From Euprymna scolopes (Eukaryota; Mollusca; Cephalopoda; Sepiida; Sepiolidae): a stretch of DNA of 27,161 nucleotides. The position numbers and the translations under genes were made by a program. Position 1 is the stretch's first letter. Each line of letters opens with the position of its first letter. The notes beneath the pieces were generated by a model. That model was not told where the DNA came from. It searched no databases and saw nothing but the letters and a program-made list of their open reading frames with translations. The stretch is from positions 33,825,648 through 33,852,808 of the forward strand of contig CM044509.1 of assembly GCA_024364805.1 (NCBI GenBank), written 5' to 3'. Below are positions 1 through 8,450 of this stretch, piece after piece.

Positions 1-36
1 GGGCCTTGATAAGTGGTGACCACCGTGTAAAAAAAA
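1..36 (+). mobile_element. 3' terminus of a LINE, plus strand, cut by window edge
   Basis: The first bases read GGCCTTGATAAGTGG and end in a run of A (29-36). The same terminal words occur, reverse complemented, next to poly-T at 26960-27000, at 25890-25910 and more weakly at 13314-13350, each time at the 3' end of a minus-strand LINE fragment. This is therefore read as the last ~30 bases and A-tail of a plus-strand copy whose coding part lies outside the window. Confidence 0.55.
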
Positions 37-143
37 TTTTAGGGAAACTGAGCCGGCGTAATACACTTCTTTTGTTCTTTATATGATTTTCTATGACAAG
101 ATCTATTTCCTTAATGCTTAAAAGTCATTTTATAGCTCATTCA

Positions 144-206
144 AATGCAATTCAGATAATCGAGCCTAGCATCAGTGAGGGAAGTCGATACGCGAGCAAG
201 CCGTAA
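144..206 (+). repeat. Direct repeat, copy 1 of 2
   Basis: About 60 bases beginning CAAATGCAATTCAGATAAT and ending near GCAAGCCGT recur at 791-850 with a few substitutions and a small indel. The shared words include AGTGAGGG, GATACGCGA and CAAGC. The family is not recognised. The stretch 207-630 between the copies has short open frames on both strands that show no recognisable protein. Confidence 0.7.
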
Positions 207-633
207 CAAGGAAAATACTCATCTTGAATAAATTTCCTATACCTTATAAGATCCGGGTAGAAAAACAACATCAATACGTGATAGAGAAGAACGGAGATCT
301 AAAAGGAGAGCTGACCTGTGGAGGTTATGTTGCAAAACTTCGAGTTGTTGAGATTGGAGCAAGAGGTTTCCTTGCAGGCTCCCTATATCACATTTTAAGC
401 CAGGCGAAAAAGAATTGCAGCCAGCAAACACCTCATAGAGATAACTGAACAATACGCAATGTAGTTCTGGGCAAAGAGGAATACCGCGAGAAATGGTAGT
501 CTGCAGGATAGTTATCTCTGTGAGTAAGTTTATTTATTCATTTAATGATTTTATTAATTCATTTATGTATTTTTTAAATTTTAATGTATATATACATATT
601 TTATTTGTTTTATTTTATTTATATACATATATA

Positions 634-675
634 TGTTGTTGTTGTTGTTGTTGTTGTTGTTGCTGTTGCTGTTGC

Positions 676-706
<31 letters not shown>
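634..706. repeat. (TTG)n microsatellite
   Basis: Triplet array of TTG/TGT with a few TGC interruptions near 661-678. It gives a spurious poly-cysteine open frame on the plus strand, which is not a gene. Confidence 0.95.
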
Positions 707-707
<1 letters not shown>

Positions 708-790
708 CCGATATGATCGCGTCTTAACTCGTCACCGGAACCGCTTAGTTATCAAACGTCATTTATTTTGTAATGGGCTGTTCGCTCAAA

Positions 791-850
791 TGCAATTCAG
801 ATAATAGGGCCTCGCACCAGTGAGGGGGCGATACGCGAACAAGCTGTCGA
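791..850 (+). repeat. Direct repeat, copy 2 of 2
   Basis: Second copy of the repeat at 144-206, in the same orientation and 647 bases further on. The sequence after it (GAAGACTGCCGAAACGG to about 960) has a weak, diverged echo at 1250-1375: both contain TTCTTTCCTGAT and then, about 75 bases on, TATGATTATATA or ATGATTATATA. Confidence 0.65.
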
Positions 851-1032
851 GAGGAAGACTGCCGAAACGGTGCGTATTCTTTCCTGATGACCCGATATTA
901 TCTGGAGGACGCTATGAAATACCCTCTCAAAAAAAAACATGATTATATACAAATTAACGAGTGAATAAACTAAGAAATGAAATGAAATACCTCAAGAGAA
1001 AAAAAAAACAATAAACATCATTCTTTCGGGAC

Positions 1033-1219
1033 AAGATCAAAGTGTAGTATCTGTTCTTCAGATGCTGCATTTCAATTTCTTGTTCTCTGTCAGTGGAGGA
1101 GAAATCCTTCACGACCGAGACAATTTTTATTTTTGTTCCTTTTCTCCACATTAAAAAAAGACCCTGGTGTCTAACTCTGTCCTGTGAGGAGGCATTGTAA
1201 ATGGGAACATCATTCTGTA
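1033..1219 (+). repeat. Interspersed ~200-bp repeat, single copy
   Basis: Matches the tandem pair at 14545-14930. Shared words are GTAGTATCTGTT, CAGTGGAG, GAAATCCTTC, TTTTTATTTTTGTTCC, CCACATTAAAAA, TGTCTAACTCTG, GAGGCA and GGAACAT. This copy lacks the roughly 35-base inner segment AGAGTGCCC...GAGCTG found in the other two. No internal Pol III boxes or coding sequence were seen, so the class is unknown. Confidence 0.75.
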
Positions 1220-1461
1220 CAAGTCTACGAGAAAAGAAAAAAACTAAGAAGCGGAAGAGACTGAAACAACCCGTTTTCTTTCCTGATAAACGACATTAAC
1301 TATAAGCCGAAATGGATTACTTTGCAAGTGAAAACAGCTACAAAAAATATGATTATATAAAAAAAACTACAAGGCAAGCTGTTTCTTTCAAAATACAATA
1401 TCTTCTGTTGTTCGCTTGCTTCATGGCGAGTTTCTGGTAATATCAAAAAACATCTTTTCCT

Positions 1462-1615
1462 GTTGATTGTTTACTCCTGTCTTTTCGATAATCATTTTTT
1501 CGTTCTTGTTAACTCTTTACATCGAGTGGCTTCGCTTATTGTCTAGAGCGATTTCCATTTAAAAAAAAACTATCACCTATGTGTTTGCTAATGCACTTAT
1601 GTAAGTTCCAGTGGA
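1462..1615 (+). repeat. Direct repeat family, copy 1
   Basis: Shares with 1953-2102 the ordered words CCTGTCTTTTC, CATTTTTTCGTTCTT, TTACATC, AAGTGGCT or GAGTGGCT, TGTCTAGAG, ATTTCCATT, TATGTGTTTGCTAATG and ACTTATG. The two copies lie 490 bases apart, about 85 percent alike by eye. No protein or RNA gene is recognised inside. Confidence 0.75.
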
Positions 1616-1664
1616 CATAATTTTGTATAAATTAGCTTCGAGGGAAAGAATTCTAAGACTCAAA

Positions 1665-1700
1665 TGTACGAGGGTCTTTCAATGAATTTCCAGACTTGTT
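1665..1700 (+). mobile_element. Isolated Tc1/mariner-like terminus
   Basis: TACGAGGGTCTTTCAATGAA followed by TTTCCAGACTTG has the look of a mariner terminal repeat starting at a TA. No reverse-complement partner was found within the next few kilobases, so this would be a solo end or chance. Confidence 0.3.
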
Positions 1701-1952
1701 TCGTACAGATATTAAAATTTTTATGAGTTTAAGTTTAAATGAACAGATACAACAGAAATTGAAATACACCCTACTAAAGCCTGATTGTCACAGCTGGTGA
1801 ATTTCAATGAAAAAATGTTGGCGTGAGAATAACGATATGTAATACAATTTTGTTTTAAACTTGGAAAAATGACACAGCAACGTATGGAATTATATAGACT
1901 ATCAAATAAACTTCTTTTCGTGTTGACTGTTTTTTTCTTACCTATAAACGGC

Positions 1953-2102
1953 AATTAAGTATGTCCTGTCTTTTCAATAGTCATTTTTCGTTCTTATAAG
2001 TTCGTTACATCAAGTGGCTCCGCTCACTGTCTAGAGTTATTTCCATTAAAAAAACTATCGCATATGTGTTTGCTAATGAACTTATGCAAGTGCCAATAAT
2101 GT
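1953..2102 (+). repeat. Direct repeat family, copy 2
   Basis: Second copy of the repeat at 1462-1615. A trailing word ATGTTTTCATTTTG (2098-2111) occurs again at 2425-2440, which suggests a further small duplication in this stretch. Confidence 0.75.
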
Positions 2103-2165
2103 TTTCATTTTGCTAATAATTTATGAGTTCTTTTTCGATAGCTTCCGTAAGTAATATAGTTGTGT

Positions 2166-2189
2166 TTTGTGTGTGTGTGTGTATGTTTC

Positions 2190-2245
<56 letters not shown>
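2166..2245. repeat. (GT)n followed by a ~55-base poly-T run
   Basis: A short GT microsatellite passes into an uninterrupted poly-T tract of roughly 55 bases. It could be a retroposed poly-A tail read on the minus strand, but no recognisable element abuts it. From 2246 to about 3230 nothing was recognised: AT-rich non-coding sequence with only short, unsupported open frames. Confidence 0.9.
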
Positions 2246-2246
<1 letters not shown>

Positions 2247-3236
2247 AGAAATGATGAATTTGCATTTGATCGACACTGACCGCCAAGAATTGACAATGAC
2301 GGTTGTGAATGCAAGTAACTGCTCTACAACAACATTAATCGCATGTAACCATCAACGCCAACAATGACAGCCAGTGGATTCCGTTAGTTGCCACTGCCAG
2401 ACAATGCATGACATTGAAAGCCAGATGTTTTCATTTTGGCAACATATCTGCATTTTTTCTTAAATCGAGAATAGCTAGCACTAGCAATCGTCGCTATCTA
2501 TCTGTGTTAATGTTTTTAGCTTTTATCGTAAGTAATTTACGTGTCTCACATACGATAATGTATTAGATAATCAAAGATTATTTCGTTTCTGTGCCATATT
2601 TCCACCGGACACTGCCGGTACACGGGTCCTGGTAGCTAACAATAAAAATATTTATACATACATGTGCGAGGTGTTTATACGATGTCTTTTTATTCTCTTC
2701 ATCGTCACTGTTTCATGAGTAGCCGTCGATCGGTTCGTCTAATTAACTAAGGCAAATAAGACTATTTTTTATGAAGAAAGACACACAAAGGAGACGTTCG
2801 CTGACAGTTTTCATATATGGTTTTATTTGGAGAGACTAAACATAGGAGAAAGAGAGATATAGACTAATGTCACCTTACGTAATTATTTATTTCCTAACTT
2901 TATTTAGTAAGTTACTGAAATGAGTGACGTAGACAGAGATATCAGTAACAGTCGGTGAAATACTCAGTTTTCTACACTATTGGCAGTGTCTCTCTCGCAC
3001 GGCTTCCACTGATTGACTGATTTGAAAACGTTAGTTTTCTCTCACTAGAAAAACGCGACATCATCCGTCACTTTGTCATTTGTTATCGTTCACCTCCTGT
3101 TTTGTCTGCCTCAACTTAACGTCACCTCTCTTGCATTCAAACCTGTTTTACAATTCTGTTTTACTAATCTGGGTTATACTGCACTCGATGCGACCCCTGT
3201 AAAAATTCACACTAGATAACCGCCATTAACGGAGAG

Positions 3237-3525
3237 TTACTTATGTGTAACACATGATTGCTCAAAAATTGAACGAATGCGATGAGAAGAGGGCATGCCA
3301 TGTTGTAACGTTGTTCGAGTGATTGAAAACTTCAGTGAATGTCACCAACAGTGTATATCAAAAACAGGTCACCATTTAAAGGATGTAGTTAAAAAGAAAA
3401 CATGTAAACAAAATCTTTAATTCTTTAAACGAAAGTCATTTTTATATACGGCACAATGCAACGTTGAACCTGAACAGTATCAGATGGGTGACCATTTTGA
3501 AATACTAGGCGCTGTATGTATTCAG
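3237..3525 (+). repeat. 5S-rRNA-derived repeat unit A
   Basis: The 3' part (about 3457-3520) follows metazoan 5S rRNA: GCAACGTTGAACCTG, CAGTAT, GATGGGTGACC, then AAATACTAGGCGCTGT, which corresponds to the box A, intermediate element and box C region of the internal Pol III promoter. The ~200 bases upstream (GCTCAAAAATTGAACGAA ... CATTTAAAG ... TTTAAACGAAA) are also found upstream of the second 5S-like copy at 12765-13110. The repeat is thus larger than the 5S part. It is a dispersed pseudogene or SINE3-like unit, not a functional 5S gene: the 5' third of 5S is absent and the A-box region is damaged. Confidence 0.65.
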
Positions 3526-3555
3526 ATAAACGTGTATGTATTACAATTCGGATTT

Positions 3556-3776
3556 TTTTTTAGATGATTGTATAATTTGGATTTATCTTACTATTGTTCT
3601 CATCTTGAGTGTTATTTGCGTAACGTCTGGTCGATGTAACCTGTAACTCTTCCGGTGTATGTCACAACTTTTTCCTTTACCAAAAATGGCACGCGGAGTT
3701 ACATCGACCAATGTGCAAATAGCACCCAAGATTAGACCATTGGTCCGATTAATCCAAATAATACAACGGTGTATGT
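3556..3776. repeat. Imperfect ~220-bp palindrome
   Basis: The left arm (3570-3650: TTTGGATTTATC, CTCATCTTGAGTG, TATTTGCG, GGTCGATGTAAC) is matched in reverse complement by 3690-3775 (GTTACATCGACC, GCAAATAGCACCCAAGAT, TAATCCAAA). The spacer is about 45 bases. The arm belongs to the same family as the tails of the inverted repeat at 24215-24850, whose common core is GAGTTACATC followed by ACCGAAACG and GACACTCA. From 3777 to 4150 nothing else was recognised. Confidence 0.7.
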
Positions 3777-4153
3777 ATATGAACGTAGATGAACGCCCTT
3801 AACTTGGGTAAAGAGTATTAGATTTTAGCCGTCCTCTGATATTCTTGGTTTCCTCAACCGTGGTGAAGGTAATACGTGTAAGAAGGGAAGGGCTATTTTG
3901 AAAAAAACAAACCGAATAGATAAAGCCGTTTGGTAATCTTCTAATGACATTATCACAAACAAAACACCTGCTTTCAATTTGCCATGTGCCATCACAGAAT
4001 TAGTAATACTAAGAAAACTCACGAGAATGCCACAATCAGTGTGCAATACAGTGTAATCGAAGATAGTGATATGATCCCTAGAAAGGAATATATATATATA
4101 TATATAACTATTTCATTTACTCACATAAACCTAATATATGAAAGTATAGATTT

Positions 4154-4577
4154 ATGCGTAAACAGCGCACACTTTGCCCAGTCCAAAATAAATGTCTAAC
4201 AAAAAGCGTAGTTTATCAAGCAACAATATTTGCAAAAGAAAACCCGAATAACAAGAAATACTACATAGGCATGACTTCCTTAGATTTCAAAACTCGATAC
4301 TATGACCACAAAAGCGCATTCAAAAATAAAAAAACACCGTATAAAAACAACACTAGCGAATAAATACTGGGAACTCAAAGAAAGCGGACATTCGCCGGTA
4401 GTCGAATGGAAAATAATGAAACAAGCTACGACGTGCAGACATTTAGACGACCCATGTAAATTATGCCTCCATGAAAAATTTTCTATCCTGTACTTTAAAG
4501 AACCTCAAAATCTATTAAACTGTAGACGAGAAATAGCAAACAACTGTGTTCACAAAATAAAACTTACTCCAGGATAG
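4154..4577 (+). pseudogene. Penelope-like retroelement, C-terminal GIY-YIG endonuclease fragment
   Basis: The reading frame from 4154 holds CLTKSVVYQA followed by KKYYIGMTSLDFKTRYYDH, the GIY-YIG nuclease core with its conserved arginine and D-H pair. A second frame (from about 4345 to 4577) continues with NKYWELKESGHSPVVEW, a cysteine cluster (CRHLDDPCKLCLHEKFSI) and a closing LLNCRREIANNCVHK. In Penelope-like elements this module follows the reverse transcriptase. Here the reverse transcriptase is missing and one frame change falls near 4345, so the copy is a dead, 5'-truncated fragment. It is followed by A-rich DNA and TA/TG microsatellite to about 4760. Confidence 0.8.
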
Positions 4578-4659
4578 CGATACAAAATAGCTTTAAAACT
4601 AACAATAAAAATAGAAAACAAACAAATAAATAAACTAAATAAACATGAATATACATAAA

Positions 4660-4756
4660 CGATCACACATATATGTATATATATATATTTATATATATAT
4701 ATGTATATATATGTGCATGTGTGTGTGTACACATAGGTATATTTATATATATCAAA
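4660..4756. repeat. TA/TATG and TG microsatellite
   Basis: Alternating TATATG and GTGTGTG tracts, with no coding meaning. They lie in what would be the 3' untranslated part of the upstream Penelope-like fragment. Confidence 0.85.
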
Positions 4757-4800
4757 AAAGGAAGGAAAACGTCTACCTTAAACCACTAACCTAGTTCTAA

Positions 4801-4929
4801 AACAGATTCTTTGTTCGATAAAATGCATGCCCATTGGCTGATAGGAAGGGGCGCGGTGGATACTAGAAAGCTGATTGGCTAACTAGAAATCCTCAACATA
4901 TATAAAAACAAGAAGCAACCACAGAATTC
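4801..4929 (+). promoter_or_regulatory. Penelope-like pLTR promoter (CCAAT boxes and TATA)
   Basis: Two inverted CCAAT boxes (ATTGG at 4833-4837 and 4874-4878, each next to GCT) precede TATAAAAA at 4901-4908. With usual spacing, transcription would begin near 4930, the first base of the hammerhead fold described next. Penelope-like elements carry such promoters in their pseudo-LTRs, often as partial tandem copies. The preceding endonuclease fragment ending at 4577 fits that head-to-tail layout. Promoter activity is inferred, not shown. Confidence 0.5.
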
Positions 4930-4993
4930 GCGCATAAGCCTGACGAATCCTATCGTGGATGAAACGCAGAATATTCAGTGTAGCTTAATCGCC
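4930..4993 (+). ncRNA. Type I hammerhead ribozyme, complete fold
   Basis: All core parts are present in order. CTGACGA (4940-4946) is the CUGANGA box. ATCC/GGAT (4947-4950 with 4957-4960) forms stem II around a six-base loop. GAA (4961-4963) follows. ACGC/GTGT (4964-4967 with 4978-4981, one G-U pair) forms stem III around a ten-base loop. A4982 is the cleavage-site H. TAAGC (4935-4939) pairs perfectly with GCTTA (4983-4987) as stem I, and after a 2x2 internal loop GCG (4930-4932) pairs with CGC (4990-4992). Self-cleavage would fall between 4982 and 4983. Type I hammerheads are an established feature of Penelope-like pseudo-LTRs, which agrees with the flanking endonuclease fragments. Confidence 0.85.
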
Positions 4994-4996
4994 ATA

Positions 4997-5036
<40 letters not shown>
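4994..5036. repeat. (TA)n microsatellite
   Basis: TA dinucleotide tract between the hammerhead and the second endonuclease fragment. Confidence 0.95.
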
Positions 5037-5038
<2 letters not shown>

Positions 5039-5215
5039 TGCAAACCATATAAACCAGGAGATAAATTCTGTGCACTATGTACAAAAGAGACCCTAAAGAT
5101 TTTGAAATATGAAGATATAAAAAATGCAACCACCCTATTAAATTCAAGTCAGGAACTAATCTTCACAGGCAGTCATAAACGTTGGTTTAAATTTAATAAA
5201 TATAAGAATACTAGC
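5037..5215 (+). pseudogene. Second Penelope-like endonuclease C-terminal fragment
   Basis: The plus-strand frame reads KPYKPGDKFCALCTKETLKI, then ILKYEDIKNATTLLNSSQEL and GSHKRWFKF. The pattern CxLCxxE...LLN...E...HKxxF parallels the end of the 4154-4577 fragment (CKLCLHEKFSI...LLNCRREI...CVHK), but the sequences are well diverged, so this is another subfamily or an old copy. No GIY-YIG core remains in it. It ends in AT-rich sequence near 5215. Confidence 0.6.
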
Positions 5216-6244
5216 TGGCCCCCGGCGCGGCCCGGTCGTAAAATACGCTTAAATATGATATTTTAATTTGTGCAGATTTCATTTTTTTATATATATAGTC
5301 AATTCTCTATCTATTATTATATGTTATATTGTGCTTGGATGCCATCAGCTATAATCAAAATCAAAATATAATGCCCCAACCTTAGTCATTACCATTCGAA
5401 CTATTAGCAGATTGATAGGAAATTGTTAAAAATGAACCGTATAACTGCATATATTTGCGCATGCGCACAAATAACAGGCTTAGTCAACGTACGCCTGCCA
5501 AATTCTTTTTTTATTATAATTTTAACTTCTCTGCAGATATTTTTACCGGCTAAAAAGCTAGAAAATAACGGTCCACAAAAACGCAATCATTTCACACCTC
5601 GCGCCGCTTAACGACCTTGCGTCTTGGAGGAGACGAATGTAACAGAGCCGCTAATACTTTTAGCAGCAATAGCACTTGATAGCAAACATATGCAGATCAC
5701 CAAGCCGGCTATGCGATGTAACGTCACAGCAGAGACAAAAGGACACATGTGGATGGAAAAGCGATATTCGTAGAAGCATGTGTTCGACACGCGGCCAGAG
5801 AAGCGAGAGAAAAGCAGGTGTTCTAAACATGTCCGGAATAGGGAGCGATGCACGAGTGACGAGAGGGTCTTAAAAAGACATTTTGATGCAAGAAATGAAC
5901 TGTTTAAACGAGGCAGTAAGTTGTTGAAATACCACGATTGGAAAAAACGAAAAAGCGAACTGACTTTCCTTTTGTCTCTTTGTTATTGCGACGGACTTTA
6001 AATGTTAACGCGTAACGTTACACAGACATACAGTTTTATAGATTGGATTACTATAATAAAGAATGCAAGTGTCTTCATACCTTGTCTGGCGCATTTCCAT
6101 GAAAAATAAATAAATAAAAGTTTTAAGGTGCATTAGCTAATTTCGTTTGTTCTTACGGAATTCTTAGTGACATCTAGCTGGATATTACGTTTCCGTGAAA
6201 TCTGGTTAGGGAACGCTAGAATAAAATATTTTGTTTTGCAATAA
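5216..6244. other. Gene-free stretch, nothing recognised except one NRF1-like site
   Basis: A short GC-rich patch (5219-5240) and a moderately GC-rich segment at 5590-5870 stand out against AT-rich surroundings. The overlapping short frames in 5600-6000 resemble no family I can name. From about 6001 to 6244 the sequence is AT-rich and empty. Confidence 0.5.
5456..5467. promoter_or_regulatory. NRF1-type palindrome
   Basis: TGCGCATGCGCA is a perfect match to the palindromic NRF1 consensus YGCGCAYGCGCR. No first exon is apparent on either side, so its role is unknown and it may be chance. Confidence 0.3.
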
Positions 6245-6834
6245 TACAGGGTGTCCCAATAAAATGTATACACTCTTTAAATTATCTCAACTTTCTACAT
6301 AAATACGCTAAACCACGTCCCCAAGAGATGTTTAGGAATAAAGAATGGCACTTCCAGCAGGATGGAGCACTTCCCCACTATCATCATGACGTAAGAGCAT
6401 ATCTTGATAGTCACCTGCGAAACAGATAGTTAGAACGAAGAGGAAGTATCGAGTACTGTCCACGCTCACCGAATTTGACCCTCCCCCCCAACTCTAGATT
6501 TTTTGGGGGGTGCATGGATTACTATAATAATACATACATACATAATACAGGGTTCACAATACAAAACAATCTACAATGAATGAGTTGAAAGCAACCATTG
6601 AAAGAAGATGTGTCAACATACCAATTGAACTGATTAGGAACGTTTTCAATTCAATCATTGAGCGTTGTCAGCTGTTCATGGACCACCATGGCCAATAATT
6701 TGAACACTTTCGATTATTACTGGTTTCTATATTTGTCCACAGTATTTTGATGTATGAAACTTTTCTTTTATTATTATAAATGTTGGTTTTATGGTCATTT
6801 AACGAGTGCATACATCCTATTGGGACACCCTGTA
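6245..6834 (+). mobile_element. Internally deleted Tc1/mariner-type transposon (590 bp)
   Basis: The ends are inverted: TACAGGGTGTCCCAATA at 6245 and its reverse complement ending ACACCCTGTA at 6834, about 30 of 34 bases alike, each closed by TA. Inside is a remnant of a DDE/D transposase. QQDGALPHYHHDVRAYLD (from about 6355) is the block around the second catalytic aspartate. SPNLT (6466-6480) is the third-acid block, with N where family members have D. After a short G/C-run interruption, a C-terminal piece (ELKATIERRC ... FNSIIERCQLFMDHHG) runs about 6580-6700. There is an in-frame stop near 6425 and the N-terminal DNA-binding half is gone. It is non-autonomous. Confidence 0.85.
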
Positions 6835-6896
6835 GATATAGCGCACGTTTGAAAGCACAAATCGGAATATAATTTAATGTATTTCTATGCAAGTGT

Positions 6897-6903
6897 ATAT
6901 GAT
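6897..6903 (+). repeat. Candidate target-site duplication, left
   Basis: ATATGAT directly precedes CGTGG, and the identical ATATGAT (11272-11278) directly follows the matching CACG end of the P-like element. P-type elements make 8-bp duplications, and seven identical bases here fit with one lost. The AT-rich word could be chance. Confidence 0.4.
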
Positions 6904-7049
6904 CGTGGCTACCGTAATATGATAGCCTAGCGACGACTATAATTTAGTCTGGTGACGTCATGAACACCGGTCTGTTAAAATTTGGTCACGTGTCTCATGA
7001 CTAAACCGGAAGTTTGTTTAAAGTTTTGTGGGGTTAAATAAATTTAAAC

Positions 7050-7202
7050 ATGCCGTCGAGATGTATAGTTCCAAAATACCGAGGTAACTATGAAAACGGA
7101 CCAAAAGTTACCGTGTTTTCACTTCCCCCAAAAAAGGAAATAATTTACCAGTGGATTAATGCAATAAAATGAAAGGATTTAACTCCATCTAAATATAGCA
7201 GA
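7050..7202 (+). pseudogene. THAP-domain exon of the P-like transposase
   Basis: ATG at 7050 opens MPSRCIVPKYRGNYENGPKV, then TVFSLP and the invariant tryptophan in IYQWINAIK, and reaches KDLTPSKYSR before a strong donor (AGA|GTAAGTG at 7202/7203). THAP domains bind DNA through a C2CH zinc site. The first cysteine is kept (Cys5), but the second is tyrosine here (KYRG, where relatives have CRG). There is an in-frame stop after NAIK. The domain finishes in the next exon. Confidence 0.8.
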
Positions 7203-7615
7203 GTAAGTGTTAAAATAGTTGAGATATTTTTTTAAAAATGCGCCTTTTTTTATTTATTTATTTTTTTAGAACGTATTTTAAAATAAAAATGAAAGTATGT
7301 ATATAAAAAAAATGAATTTTACATGTAATGTAAGTTATGTACTGAAATAATAAATTATTATTTAGAAATTTAGTTAAAATGGGGAGTATGGTGAAAATAT
7401 TATGTACTTTCACCTAACAATTTAATAAAAGCGATATCGTAAAAACGGAATTTCTTGTTTAAATAATTCTAAATAAGAAAAATCATTTATCTTTTTAGTT
7501 CAACTATTTTACTGTGCAATATTTATCTCAGCGTGAAATAGATTAAACTTTTTTTTTAAGTTTATGACCGTTTTTGTTATCCCAAAAGCTTATTAATAAT
7601 TATTTGTGGTAAATA

Positions 7616-7925
7616 TCGTGGCCCTATAGGTGTCAGAATTTTGGAGAATATACTTCTAAAACAAACTATTAAAATTGTTTTAAAAAATAATAGAAATATT
7701 ATTTTTTTATTTAAAAAAAAGGTGTTTACAAAATGCCGGCAATAAAAAAATAATATTTCTATTATTTTTTAAACAATTTTAATATTTTATTTTGGAAGTA
7801 TATTCCATAAAGAAAATAAACAACCCACTTTTAACCGGAGAAATGACAAGTTTTGTATATGTTATTCGCAGTTTTGTGTTGGGGTTGTCAAAAATTTCCC
7901 CAAAATTCTGATACTGCTAGTGGCG
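7616..7925. repeat. Hairpin-forming inverted repeat in the intron
   Basis: Long arms 7641-7710 and 7740-7806 are near-perfect reverse complements (ATATACTTCTAAAAC...AATAATAGAAATATTA against TAATATTTCTATTATT...GAAGTATAT) around a spacer of about 30 bases. A second, outer pair flanks this: TGTCAGAATTTTGG at 7630-7644 and CCAAAATTCTGATAC at 7900-7914. It looks like a MITE or fold-back insertion. Confidence 0.8.
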
Positions 7926-8450
7926 CTGTAAACGAAAATAACGTTTAAAATTACGGCAAACGATTAGTTTCCAAGATATGAAGAAATGTTATTTTTAAAA
8001 CATGGGGGATCACTTTTCTATACAAATTTAACGTAAAACTTAGGGCGCTTTCTTTTCAACAAATAAAAGCGAAGAAAAATGAGTATGGCCACCTTTATGT
8101 TGGGGTTGGGAGTAAACGTACAATGAACACAGTTTAACGTAAAATGAGCACCCCCTTTCAAAAAGTGTAAACAGACTTTTTGTCGGGGAGAGGATGTCAA
8201 CTGTAGGTGCTCATTTTACGTTTGGTTGTGTTCATTCCTACATCAAGGAGGCACTTAGCCTTGTTTGAGGCGAAAATGTTTGTTTTTTTTTAAATTGCTC
8301 GTTGCCCATGTAAAAAAAAAATGGCCATAAAGTGGGTGGTTGTTTTAGGTTAAATGATCCCCCCCACTTTTTTTTAACTGACGTCTCTTTATATCTTGGA
8401 AACTACTAGTTTGCCGTAATTTTAAACATTATTTTCGTTTTCAACGCCCC
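7921..8450. repeat. Large nested fold-back in the intron
   Basis: The outer arms 7921-8010 and 8362-8447 pair over words such as AACGAAAATAA, GTTTAAAATTACGGCAAAC, TAGTTTCCAAGATAT and GGGGGATCA. Inner arms 8118-8152 and 8206-8241 pair over ATGAACACA and AACGTAAAATGAGCACC. At the centre sits a short hairpin, CAAAAAGT (8159-8166) with ACTTTTTG (8175-8182). About 85 percent arm identity suggests an old insertion. Confidence 0.8.

Noticed and set aside
493-804. 103-codon frame with a long cysteine run
   Set aside because: It is the translation of a (TTG)n microsatellite, with no conserved flanks.
5608-6001. Overlapping frames in both strands (81 and 73 codons)
   Set aside because: No recognisable domain; the less AT-rich base composition explains the lack of stops.
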